From an uncultured Fulvivirga sp. (GTDB lineage Bacteria; Bacteroidota; Bacteroidia; Cytophagales; Cyclobacteriaceae), in assembly GCA_947500555.1 (NCBI GenBank), contig CANMSE010000006.1, positions 1-64,000 on the forward strand: a stretch of DNA of 64,000 bases, given 5' to 3'. The translations under genes and the position numbers were made by a program. The notes beneath the pieces are model-generated. The model was not told the DNA's origin. It did no database searches and saw only the letters and a program-made list of their open reading frames with translations. This document shows, one piece after another, positions 16,900-25,582 of this stretch; within the stretch, counting starts at the first letter, position 1; every line of letters starts with the position of its first letter.

Positions 16900-19800
16900 T
16901 TAAAATGTTACGCTTAAATTAAACCCATATCTTCTTACCGATGGAGAAGAAGTAAATTCGTAACCTTGCAAGTTTGTATTACCAAACGTATTAACTTCCG
17001 GATCAAAGTTTGAAGCTTCAGGGAAGTTAGGCGCATTGTACCACAAATTACGTCCTGTAATTGAGAGTCTTGCCGAACCAAATGGAGTTTTATCAATTAA
17101 TGCCTGAGGGAAATTATAAGACAACGCGACTTCTCTTAATCTGATAACAGTCGCATCCCAAATATTCCATTCATCCTGACCATTGATTGCAAAAGTATTA
17201 CCAAAATAAAGTGTATTCACTTCAACCATCGTGAAGTTCTCAATCTTCTGACCACTTTCATCTCTTATAGCCTCCCCTGTATTTGCGTCTCCGTAAACTC
17301 CAGGAATTATTTGGTTCATTTCACGATCTTCCGTGTCTTCAGTCACACCTCTACCAAGTAAAGAAAGGTTAGTTACTGAATATAAATCACCACCTTGTCT
17401 CCAGTCGATTACAGCAGAAAGTGATATGCCTTTCCAACTAAATGTATTCGTAAATCCTAAAAGAAAATCTGGATTTGGATTTCCTATGATTTCTGGTGTT
17501 AACGCTCCAATCAATTGTCCATCGGCAGGATTTATTAGAAGATTTCCTTCATCATCTCTTGCAGCCGTTGTACCTCTGATTAGACCATATTGTTCTCCAG
17601 GAATATGAACTGATTGAACAGATCCTGCAAAAGTATTACCAAGTACCAATTCTTCCGTTCCAGCTCTAAGCTCCTCAACAACATTATTATTGTGCGTAAA
17701 CGCTGCACTAACATCCCATTGAAAACCATTACTTAGCTTAACCGGGGTAGCGTTCAGAGTCACCTCAATACCTTGATTGCTTAATTCTCCACCGTTAGTA
17801 ACAAACTGAGTAAATCCAGATTCTGCAGGAATGGCAACATTGACAATCTGATCGGTAGAAACTCGATCATACACCGCTATATCAAATCCGACTCTATTAT
17901 TCAGAAACTTCATTTCTAAACCTAGTTCAACTTCAGTTGTTCTTTCTGGCTTAAGGTTAGCATCTCTATCAATATTTGATTGAGTGGCTCCAGCACCAGC
18001 ACCTGTACTACCAGTAAACGGCAAAGCAGTAGCGTTAGCTGCAAAAATACCTGTTGAATTAAGCAAAAATACTGGTACAATTTGGTATGGAGCAGTATCT
18101 GCACCAACTTGAGCCCAGCTTGCTCTCAATTTACCAAAAGAAAGCACGTTTGATTGAATATCAAAGGCATCAGTAAATACAAATGAGGTACTTACAGCTG
18201 GATAAAAGAAGCTTCTATTATCTTTTGGAAGTGTAGAAGACCAATCGTTTCTACCTGTTAAATTCAAAAATAGAAAATCTTTATAACCAAATGATAAATC
18301 TGCATAAACACCATATAATCTACGTTGAGTGAAATTACCACCTGATGGCACTACAGCATTTGTATTATCAATGTCAATAATGTTGAAATCTACCATGCCA
18401 ATCCCAGTAAACTGCTGCTGCTCTGCCGTTCTTTGGTTAATATTATGCCCAACTAGACCTCTAAAGCTCACATCTTCATTAATATCTTTAGTGAAGGTAG
18501 CTATGAGGTTAGACTCAATTTCCTGAAATCTAACAAAATCATCAATTACCTGACCTGAACCACCCGCACCTCTAGAACCAGGGCGGAAATAATCCTGCGA
18601 TCTTTGATTGTAACCCGTCACTCCAAGTTTGTACGTAACATTAATCCAATCCAATATATCATAACCCAGGTTAAATGAAGCAAAATATCGATCAGTTTCG
18701 GAATCAATACCAGCATTCTCCACAGACCATAATGGGTTATCAGCTTGACCAGTACCTACAAAGAAAGCATTGGCTCCATTTAAAGGATTCTGGAATGGTT
18801 GTCCATGTAGGTCCCAATTTCTTCCTAAGTAAAGTGTTCGACCAAAAGCAGACCCATTTCCAATAGCGTTATTCGCGCCACCCTGAAAAGTATGTTGAAC
18901 AGAGCTGGTATATTGAAGATTTGCACCTACACTTAATCCATTATCAAGTTGAGTTGTCCCACCTAAACTAATAGAAGTTCTGTTAAATTCATTGTTCGGC
19001 ACAACACCTTCTTGCTGTGTTCTTGAAATAGTCATTGAGAAAACAGACCTTTCATTACCTCCTTGTACATTTATACTATTTTCTAAGGTACCTCCAGTTT
19101 GGAAGAAATCTTCTACATTATCTGGATAGGCCTGATAAGGTACTGTCGTTCCCCACAATTCTTCGAAACCAATTACACCGTCATACCAGTGAGGAATAGT
19201 AGTTCTTTGCGCATAATTTCTTGCCCCTACGAACGGAGCACCCCAAGAACCATTAACTTGAGAATAGTTAAAGTTAGTTCCTGTTCCATACGAATTTTGG
19301 TAATCAGGAAGGTTAGCTACTTCTTCAATAGCATAAGAAGTGTTAAAAGTTACTTCTAAACCCTTTCTTGATGCAGCTGAACTACCCGACTTAGTTGTAA
19401 TAACAATTACACCATTCGCAGCTCTAGAACCATAAAGTGCCGCTGCTGCTGCACCCTTCAAAACGTTCATGGATTCAATGTTATTTGGATCTAAATCTTG
19501 AATACGAGATCCAAAACCTCCTCCTCCAGTCAACTGGTCATTGCTAAAACCCGCTCCTGTTCCATTGGTAGCATTATTGTAAGGAACACCATCAACGACA
19601 AACAAAGGTTGATTATTTCCTAAAAGAGAAGAATTTCCCCTAATTGTAATTCTGGTTGCACTACCAGCAGCACTACTTGAGCCACCAATATTAACACCAG
19701 CTACTTTTCCTTGAAGTGCTCTTAAAGGATCTGGCTCAGAAACTTGCTGCACCTTATCTCCATCAACACGCTCAACTCCGTAGCCCAGTGCTTTAGCTTC

Positions 19801-20148
19801 TCTTTGAATACCAACTGCCGTCACTACAACCTCTGAAAGTTGCTGAACATCAGGAGACATTTGTAAATCAATTACAGACCGTGCTCCAACTTCAACTTCT
19901 TCAGTAGCCAGACCTATAAATGAAAAAACTAAGGTACCACCATCTGAAGGAACAGATAATTTAAAGTTACCATCAATATCAGTAACAGTACCTGTGGTTG
20001 TACCTTTTAGTACAACGTTAACACCAGGTAGGGAGGAACCATCCTCAATAGAGGTGATTTTACCCGAAACGGTGCGTTCTTGAGCCCACGAATCGCTAAA
20101 TGCGAATGCGAACATCAACATGAAACTAAGCAGTAAAAACTTCTTCAT
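16900..20148 (-). CDS. SusC/RagA-family TonB-dependent outer-membrane transporter
   Basis: A 1082-residue TonB-linked receptor. In order it has a signal peptide ending in SWAQ, a carboxypeptidase-regulatory-like domain (about 25-100: GVNVVLKGTTTGTVTDIDGNF), a TonB-box-like stretch with VVVTA, a plug domain (about 110-235, with LFVVDGVPYNN) and a beta-barrel ending in the aromatic C-terminus NLSVTF. It forms a pedal-bin complex with the SusD lipoprotein encoded 5 bases downstream. No ECF sigma/anti-sigma or hybrid two-component regulator gene is adjacent, and no clear TAnnTTTG box was found in the 171-base upstream region. Confidence 0.95.
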   Translation of the reverse strand: MKKFLLLSFMLMFAFAFSDSWAQERTVSGKITSIEDGSSLPGVNVVLKGTTTGTVTDIDGNFKLSVPSDGGTLVFSFIGLATEEVEVGARSVIDLQMSPDVQQLSEVVVTAVGIQREAKALGYGVERVDGDKVQQVSEPDPLRALQGKVAGVNIGGSSSAAGSATRITIRGNSSLLGNNQPLFVVDGVPYNNATNGTGAGFSNDQLTGGGGFGSRIQDLDPNNIESMNVLKGAAAAALYGSRAANGVIVITTKSGSSAASRKGLEVTFNTSYAIEEVANLPDYQNSYGTGTNFNYSQVNGSWGAPFVGARNYAQRTTIPHWYDGVIGFEELWGTTVPYQAYPDNVEDFFQTGGTLENSINVQGGNERSVFSMTISRTQQEGVVPNNEFNRTSISLGGTTQLDNGLSVGANLQYTSSVQHTFQGGANNAIGNGSAFGRTLYLGRNWDLHGQPFQNPLNGANAFFVGTGQADNPLWSVENAGIDSETDRYFASFNLGYDILDWINVTYKLGVTGYNQRSQDYFRPGSRGAGGSGQVIDDFVRFQEIESNLIATFTKDINEDVSFRGLVGHNINQRTAEQQQFTGIGMVDFNIIDIDNTNAVVPSGGNFTQRRLYGVYADLSFGYKDFLFLNLTGRNDWSSTLPKDNRSFFYPAVSTSFVFTDAFDIQSNVLSFGKLRASWAQVGADTAPYQIVPVFLLNSTGIFAANATALPFTGSTGAGAGATQSNIDRDANLKPERTTEVELGLEMKFLNNRVGFDIAVYDRVSTDQIVNVAIPAESGFTQFVTNGGELSNQGIEVTLNATPVKLSNGFQWDVSAAFTHNNNVVEELRAGTEELVLGNTFAGSVQSVHIPGEQYGLIRGTTAARDDEGNLLINPADGQLIGALTPEIIGNPNPDFLLGFTNTFSWKGISLSAVIDWRQGGDLYSVTNLSLLGRGVTEDTEDREMNQIIPGVYGDANTGEAIRDESGQKIENFTMVEVNTLYFGNTFAINGQDEWNIWDATVIRLREVALSYNFPQALIDKTPFGSARLSITGRNLWYNAPNFPEASNFDPEVNTFGNTNLQGYEFTSSPSVRRYGFNLSVTF

Positions 20149-20292
20149 ATTGTTTTGTTTAGGTTAAAAATTAAAAATAGTTTGGGTTAAACTTAGAATA
20201 AAATTCCGAAAGGATGAACAAAACGTTTAAAAAAATAACGCAAAATGGGGTGTTAATAGAATATCATTCGTCACCTATTTTAAATTCATCCC

Positions 20293-20310
20293 CTATATTG
20301 GGGGGTAATA
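20293..20310 (-). terminator. Weak hairpin after the PorE-like gene
   Basis: CCCC and GGGG pair across TATATT just downstream of the stop at 20320. No T-run follows on the minus strand, so it is a weak candidate terminator. Confidence 0.3.
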
Positions 20311-20319
20311 TGAAAATAA

Positions 20320-22233
20320 CTAAATTTTAACTACTTTAAATTCAATTCTTCGGTTCAATTGTCGATTTTCAGGCGTGTTATTTTGGACTAAAGGTCTGCC
20401 TGCACCAAATCCTTTAGTATTTAATTTAGTGGGAGCTACACCTTGTTCTAACAAAAATTGATAAACGCTCTTAGCCCTTTTCTCTGATAATGATTGATTA
20501 TACTCTGGACTACCCACATTATCGGTATGACCGGATATTTCAATTCTCAGATTGGGGTTAGCTTTAATGAATCGTGTTATCTTCTTTAGCTCAGTTTTAG
20601 ATTTATCTTCCAGCTTATATTCATTAGACTTAAAAAATATGTTGTTTAGCTTAGTGTGGGCATTAATCTTTATGGGGTCGAGTGGTATATCCTTACTTAA
20701 GGACTTAATATCCTCCCCCAGTTCAAATGAAAATGTGTAACTCTTAAAAAGATAACCGGGCTTCTCTACATATAAGGCATATTCTGAACCTTCTGTCAGT
20801 ACCACTAGATAAGAACCTGTAACTGAATCTGACTTCACCAATGAAACCCTTTTATCTCTTTCCAGGTCATAAAGTTCAATAGTCGCCCCTAATGGTTGGT
20901 CACTCTCCGCATCAGTAACCATTCCCGCTATCCAGGAAGCTCTATATTTAACTTTGTGAATTTCTGGCAGGTCAAACTCATATATAATCCCTTTCTTATC
21001 GGATATATTGTCTTCATTGGAATAGTATCCCTTATCTCCTTTTGAATTGATAAATAAGGATACCTGATCCTGCCCATTATTTATAGGAGCACCCAGATTA
21101 ATTGGAGCTAACCAATTATCCTCCCTATTGCTGTAGTAGATGTCAAAACCACCAAATCCGGGAAGACCATTGGTAGAATAGTAAAGCACTTTATTATTAG
21201 GGTGTATAAAAGGAGATACTTCATCACCTGCTGTATTAATGCTTCTTCCCATATTTACCGGCTTTTTCCAGTCGTTATCATCACTTTTATATGACACCCA
21301 TATATCTCTACGTCCAACTCCACCACCTCTATTTGAAATAAAATACAATGTTCTTCCATCTGCGGATAAAGAAGGTTGCGAGTCCCAGGAAGATGAATTG
21401 ACATTTGGTCCTAAATTGACAGGATTTGACCATTCACCTCCATTTTTTTCACTTATATATAGGTCACAACTACCAAAACCTCTTCGACCATAGCATGACG
21501 TAAATATAAGTGTCCTACCATCAGCTGATAAAGTACATGTGCCCTCGTTAAACTCAGAGTTTATATTTTCAGAAATTGATGCAGGGGTAGACCAATCACC
21601 AGACTCATCTTTTCTACTTATAACAAGGTCTTCGTCATACTCTGAAGTTGTCCCTAATCTACGCGTATATATAAGATAGCTCCCATCAACTGAAACAATG
21701 GGGAAATACTGCATCGGAAAAGAATTCACTTTGTCATTAAGCGGTCTCGGTTGGAATTCTGAAATAGTCTTTTGATTTTCAATACCGAACTGAGCGTTTC
21801 TCAATATTGAGTTAGCCTCTTCCACTCGTTTTTTATTTCGAGGATTGTAGGCCAAATACTTTTCTATATTCTCTATGGCTTGCAAGTATTTATCCTGCTT
21901 TAAATACAACTCCCCCAATTCAAAATAAGAAGGGCCATTGTTTCCTTCATTCAAGGAAATAACTTTAAAAAAAAGCTGTTCCGCCTGCTCTAAGTTTCCT
22001 TTAGCCTTTCTAATTACCGCGAGACGGAAATAGGCTTCATGAAACTTTTTGTCCTTTGCTATCGCTTGCTCCAGTAAACTAGCAGCCTGAACATACTGGC
22101 CTCGAACTCTAAAATTATCTGCTTCATAATAAAGTTCAGCAGCTTTCTTTGACTTGGTACTAAGGCTTCTTTGTGCAATAAGGTTGAACTGACAAGAAAA
22201 GATAAAAAGTATTAAAAGGAACGCTCTATTCAT
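20320..22233 (-). CDS. PorE-like TPR / PD40 propeller / CRD / OmpA-family protein
   Basis: A 637-residue exported protein. The order is signal peptide, TPR repeats (about 30-150), PD40/WD40-like propeller strands (about 165-420; PSLSADGRTLYFISNRGG is typical), a carboxypeptidase-regulatory-like domain (about 433-505) and a C-terminal OmpA domain with ISGHTDNVGS and the NRRIEF end that binds peptidoglycan. This four-domain order matches PorE of the type IX secretion system, which anchors the machine to peptidoglycan. Bacteroidota carry many paralogues, so orthology is not certain. It lies 39 bases after folD and may be the tail of a lepA-folD operon. The T9SS cargo genes in the window fit the context. 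Confidence 0.75.
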   Translation of the reverse strand: MNRAFLLILFIFSCQFNLIAQRSLSTKSKKAAELYYEADNFRVRGQYVQAASLLEQAIAKDKKFHEAYFRLAVIRKAKGNLEQAEQLFFKVISLNEGNNGPSYFELGELYLKQDKYLQAIENIEKYLAYNPRNKKRVEEANSILRNAQFGIENQKTISEFQPRPLNDKVNSFPMQYFPIVSVDGSYLIYTRRLGTTSEYDEDLVISRKDESGDWSTPASISENINSEFNEGTCTLSADGRTLIFTSCYGRRGFGSCDLYISEKNGGEWSNPVNLGPNVNSSSWDSQPSLSADGRTLYFISNRGGGVGRRDIWVSYKSDDNDWKKPVNMGRSINTAGDEVSPFIHPNNKVLYYSTNGLPGFGGFDIYYSNREDNWLAPINLGAPINNGQDQVSLFINSKGDKGYYSNEDNISDKKGIIYEFDLPEIHKVKYRASWIAGMVTDAESDQPLGATIELYDLERDKRVSLVKSDSVTGSYLVVLTEGSEYALYVEKPGYLFKSYTFSFELGEDIKSLSKDIPLDPIKINAHTKLNNIFFKSNEYKLEDKSKTELKKITRFIKANPNLRIEISGHTDNVGSPEYNQSLSEKRAKSVYQFLLEQGVAPTKLNTKGFGAGRPLVQNNTPENRQLNRRIEFKVVKI

Positions 22234-22272
22234 AGAAATCTAAACTATGAATCTAAAACGACATTTACCAGA

Positions 22273-23163
22273 CTATATTTTTGTGGTAATCGTGTCTTTG
22301 GTAGTCGCTGCTTTCAACGTATTTAATAGTAGCGATGCTATAGTCATTGGACCGACTCCTCCTGGTACTGGGGTTATAAATCCTACTTTTTCTGAAACCT
22401 CCTTAAAATCAACGTCCCCGCTTAATTTATAACCACGCTCATTTTCATCAGTTGGTATACGAGTAATTCCAACATCTACCACGGCTGCTCCTTCTTTCAC
22501 CATCTCTGCAGTGATTAACCCAGGCTTACCTGTAGCAACAATCAAGATATCGGCTTGCTGAGTGTACATTGACAGGTTAACCGTGTGAATATGGCAGACC
22601 GTTACCGTAGCATATTCATGATAAGCCATAATTGAGCTCATGGGAGCTCCAACCGTTCGACTATTTCCTACCATAACACAATGCCTGCCTTTCATCTCTA
22701 CATGATAGCGTTTCAGCAATTCAAGGATTCCAAAGGGTGTTGCAGGTAATAATCCTGGATTTTTAGAAGTTATACGCCCATAATTCTCATTCGTAAATCC
22801 ATCAACATCTTTATGAGGCAATATTCTATCAGTGACTTTTATTCCCGAAATATGCTTTGGCAGAGGAAGTTGAACTATTACACCATCAATATCCTCATCA
22901 GCATTAATCCTATCGATCTCTGACATTAACTTAGCTTCAGAAATAGTCTCAGGAAAATTTAGCAAAGTATATTCAAAACCTACCTTTTTACATGCTTTGA
23001 TCTTGTTATTGACATAGGTCTGACTCGCCCCATTATCTCCTACTAAAATAGCTGCTAAATGTGGTGCTCTATTCCCAGCGGATTTGAGTAAAGAAACCTC
23101 GTCAGCAATCTCATTTTCAATATCTGTAGCGACTTTACGGCCATCAAGAATAGTAGCACTCAT
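22273..23163 (-). CDS. folD: Methylenetetrahydrofolate dehydrogenase/cyclohydrolase
   Basis: Bifunctional NADP-linked enzyme of one-carbon metabolism that interconverts 5,10-methylene- and 10-formyl-tetrahydrofolate. At 296 residues it has standard length. Catalytic Tyr50 and Lys54 (YVNNKIKA), the QLPLPKH motif, HKDVDGF and the C-terminal TPVPGGVGPMT are visible. The cofactor loop reads VGNSRTVGAPM, where many homologues have VGRSxIVGxPM; the Arg is shifted but present. It begins 2 bases after lepA, so the two are co-transcribed. Confidence 0.95.
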   Translation of the reverse strand: MSATILDGRKVATDIENEIADEVSLLKSAGNRAPHLAAILVGDNGASQTYVNNKIKACKKVGFEYTLLNFPETISEAKLMSEIDRINADEDIDGVIVQLPLPKHISGIKVTDRILPHKDVDGFTNENYGRITSKNPGLLPATPFGILELLKRYHVEMKGRHCVMVGNSRTVGAPMSSIMAYHEYATVTVCHIHTVNLSMYTQQADILIVATGKPGLITAEMVKEGAAVVDVGITRIPTDENERGYKLSGDVDFKEVSEKVGFITPVPGGVGPMTIASLLLNTLKAATTKDTITTKI

Positions 23164-23165
23164 AT

Positions 23166-24950
23166 TTAATCTAATTTTAATACTGCCATAAATGCTTCCT
23201 GTGGTATTTCTACATTACCTACCTGACGCATTCTTTTCTTACCTTTTTTCTGTTTTTCGAGAAGTTTTCTCTTTCTGGAAATATCCCCACCATAACATTT
23301 CGCTAATACGTTTTTACGCATAGCTTTTACAGATTCGCGTGCTATAATTTTAGTGCCGATAGAAGCCTGAATAGCAATTTCAAACATCTGACGAGGGAGC
23401 AGTTCTCTCAGCTTTTCACAAAGTCTTTTACCCCATTCATAGGCTTTGTCTTTGTGAACAATGGCCGATAATGCATCGACTTTCTCTCCATTAAGCATAA
23501 TATCCAGCTTAACCATAGTTGATTGTCTGAAACCAATTAACTCATAATCCAAAGATGCATAGCCTCTGGAAAGTGTTTTAAGCTTATCAAAGAAGTCGAA
23601 TACTATTTCTGATAGTGGTAATTCGAAAGTCAGCTCGACCCTATCTGAGGTTAGATAAACTTGGTTCTTGATTATCCCACGTTTATCGATACAAAGACTA
23701 ATTATATTACCTATATAGTCTGCTTTGGTAATAATTTGAGCTCGAATGAATGGTTCTTCAATATGCGAGATTGTATTAGGTTCTGGCATCTCAGAAGGTG
23801 CATTGATATCTTGTGTAGAACCATCTGTTTGAATGGCATGGAATTGAACTGAAGGAACTGTTGTAATCACAGTCATATCAAATTCTCTCTCTAGCCTTTC
23901 CTGCACAATTTCCATATGAAGCATTCCTAAGAAACCACAGCGAAAGCCAAAGCCAAGAGCCGCTGAAGTCTCTGGTTCCCAAATCAACGCGGCATCATTC
24001 AGCTGTAGTTTTTCCATTGAAGCTCGTAGCTCCTCATATTCACTAGTTTCCACCGGATATATACCTGCAAAAACCATTGGCTTAACACTTTCAAATCCCT
24101 TTACGGCCTCACATGGATTATCTACATGCGTGATAGTATCTCCAACCTGAACTTCTTTGGCCACTTTGATGCCTGAAATAATGTAACCTACATCACCGGC
24201 ACTAATTTCTTTCTTAGGCTGCTGTTTAATTCTTAAAACTCCAATTTCGTCAGCGTCATAAGTTTTTCCGGAATTGACGAATTTCACTTTGTCCCCTTTT
24301 TTGAGAGAGCCATTAAAAACTCTGAAATAAACTTCAATTCCCCTAAAAGGATTAAATACAGAGTCAAAAATCATGGCTTGTAAAGGTGCATCTACATTTC
24401 CTTCAGGTGATGGAATACGTTCAATGATAGCTTTCAGAATATCATCAATACCAAGACCTTCTTTAGCACTTGCATGAATTACACTTTCTGGGTCACAACC
24501 TATTAGTTCGACTATCTGATCTGTGACTTCCTCAGGCATGGCACTGGGTAAGTCAATTTTATTTAGGACTGGAATTATCTCAAGGTCATGCTCTAATGCT
24601 AAATAGAGGTTTGAAATAGTCTGAGCTTCAATTCCCTGTGCTGCATCTACGATAAGAAGTGCTCCTTCACATGCCGCAATAGATCGTGAAACTTCATAAG
24701 AAAAATCAACGTGTCCAGGAGTGTCAATAAGATTTAGTGTGTAGTCTTCACCCTCGAACTTGTAGTCCATCTGTATGGCGTGACTCTTAATAGTAATACC
24801 TCGCTCACGCTCCAAATCCATATCATCGAGCAACTGCTCTTGCATATCTCGGTCACTTACCGTTCCAGTTGCTTGCAAAAGCCTATCCGCCAAAGTACTC
24901 TTCCCGTGGTCGATGTGGGCGATGATGCAAAAATTTCTTGTGTTCTTCAT
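23166..24950 (-). CDS. lepA: Elongation factor 4 (back-translocating GTPase)
   Basis: Ribosome-associated GTPase of 594 residues, the standard length. The G1 loop AHIDHGKST (11-19), G3 DTPGH and G4 NKIDLP are intact, with EF-G-like domains following and the LepA-specific C-terminal domain containing KCYGGDISRKRKLLEKQK. It heads an apparent lepA-folD operon and may extend into the PorE-like gene. A TACTTTTG -7 box lies 35 bases upstream of the start. Confidence 0.97.
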   Translation of the reverse strand: MKNTRNFCIIAHIDHGKSTLADRLLQATGTVSDRDMQEQLLDDMDLERERGITIKSHAIQMDYKFEGEDYTLNLIDTPGHVDFSYEVSRSIAACEGALLIVDAAQGIEAQTISNLYLALEHDLEIIPVLNKIDLPSAMPEEVTDQIVELIGCDPESVIHASAKEGLGIDDILKAIIERIPSPEGNVDAPLQAMIFDSVFNPFRGIEVYFRVFNGSLKKGDKVKFVNSGKTYDADEIGVLRIKQQPKKEISAGDVGYIISGIKVAKEVQVGDTITHVDNPCEAVKGFESVKPMVFAGIYPVETSEYEELRASMEKLQLNDAALIWEPETSAALGFGFRCGFLGMLHMEIVQERLEREFDMTVITTVPSVQFHAIQTDGSTQDINAPSEMPEPNTISHIEEPFIRAQIITKADYIGNIISLCIDKRGIIKNQVYLTSDRVELTFELPLSEIVFDFFDKLKTLSRGYASLDYELIGFRQSTMVKLDIMLNGEKVDALSAIVHKDKAYEWGKRLCEKLRELLPRQMFEIAIQASIGTKIIARESVKAMRKNVLAKCYGGDISRKRKLLEKQKKGKKRMRQVGNVEIPQEAFMAVLKLD

Positions 24951-24985
24951 GAAAGACTAGTCCCTTATCCTCTAATTTTGACCCG

Positions 24986-24993
24986 CAAAAGTA
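24986..24993 (-). promoter_or_regulatory. Candidate -7 promoter element of lepA-folD
   Basis: The minus strand reads TACTTTTG followed by CG, matching TAnnTTTG, 35 bases before the lepA ATG. The upstream -33 region contains CTTT rather than TTTG. Confidence 0.5.
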
Positions 24994-25048
24994 GCTAATA
25001 ATTGGCTCTTAAAGAATAGGGTTTCACAACATAAATTGAAGTTATCAA

Positions 25049-25582
25049 ATGCAGATCGCAGAAAAGAAAAAACAAAACAATGTAGCAGAATATATCATTC
25101 ATATGTATCAAACCGAAGACCTAATTAGGGTTTATGAATTTGATATGGAGCTAATCAAGGAATATGTGATTAAGCACATACCCCAAGATGAGGTATCAAA
25201 GGAAGAGATTATAGCATGGTATACAGATATTCTTAAATCAATGCAAGATCAAAAGTTAGTGAAAAAAGGTCATCTGGCCGAAACTCAAAAAGTAGTTACT
25301 AAACTGGAGACTATGAAAGATGACTTAGTGAAAACAGATGATGAGTTTAAAAAGATCTACTTAGATGCTAAAGTAGGTATTGACGATATGATGAAAATGT
25401 CAGAGGGAAAGGTAGATGGTGAAATACAGCTTTGTCTTAACGCAATTTACGGGCTATTGATAGCCAGAATAAATGGTCGAGAGGTTCCAGCAGATCTTCA
25501 ACCTACTTTAGATCATTTCGGCAATGTACTTTCCTACTTGAGTTATAAATACAAGCAAGATGAATTTATGAATGACAACTAG
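25049..25582 (+). CDS. DUF4924-like conserved protein of Bacteroidota
   Basis: A 177-residue, highly charged, predicted all-helical soluble protein without signal peptide or membrane segment. The opening (AEKKKQNNVAEYIIHMYQTEDLIR) resembles the DUF4924 family of Bacteroidota, whose function is unknown to me. It is divergent from lepA, with about 98 bases between them. Its TAG stop forms one CTAG tetramer with the stop of the convergent amidohydrolase gene, so no terminator can fit between them. Confidence 0.7.
   Translation: MQIAEKKKQNNVAEYIIHMYQTEDLIRVYEFDMELIKEYVIKHIPQDEVSKEEIIAWYTDILKSMQDQKLVKKGHLAETQKVVTKLETMKDDLVKTDDEFKKIYLDAKVGIDDMMKMSEGKVDGEIQLCLNAIYGLLIARINGREVPADLQPTLDHFGNVLSYLSYKYKQDEFMNDN

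Noticed and set aside
17333..18866. Plus-strand and other-frame reading frames within susC
   Set aside because: They have no recognisable domains and lie wholly inside a well-supported TonB-dependent transporter gene; shadows of its codon pattern.
10680..20148. Calling the SusC/SusD locus a polysaccharide utilisation locus
   Set aside because: No carbohydrate-active enzyme was recognised, so the substrate class is unknown.
20149..20319. Riboswitch or clear promoter upstream of susC
   Set aside because: The region is AT-rich with TTTG-like words, but none has the TAnnTTTG box with proper spacing, and no conserved RNA fold was recognisable.
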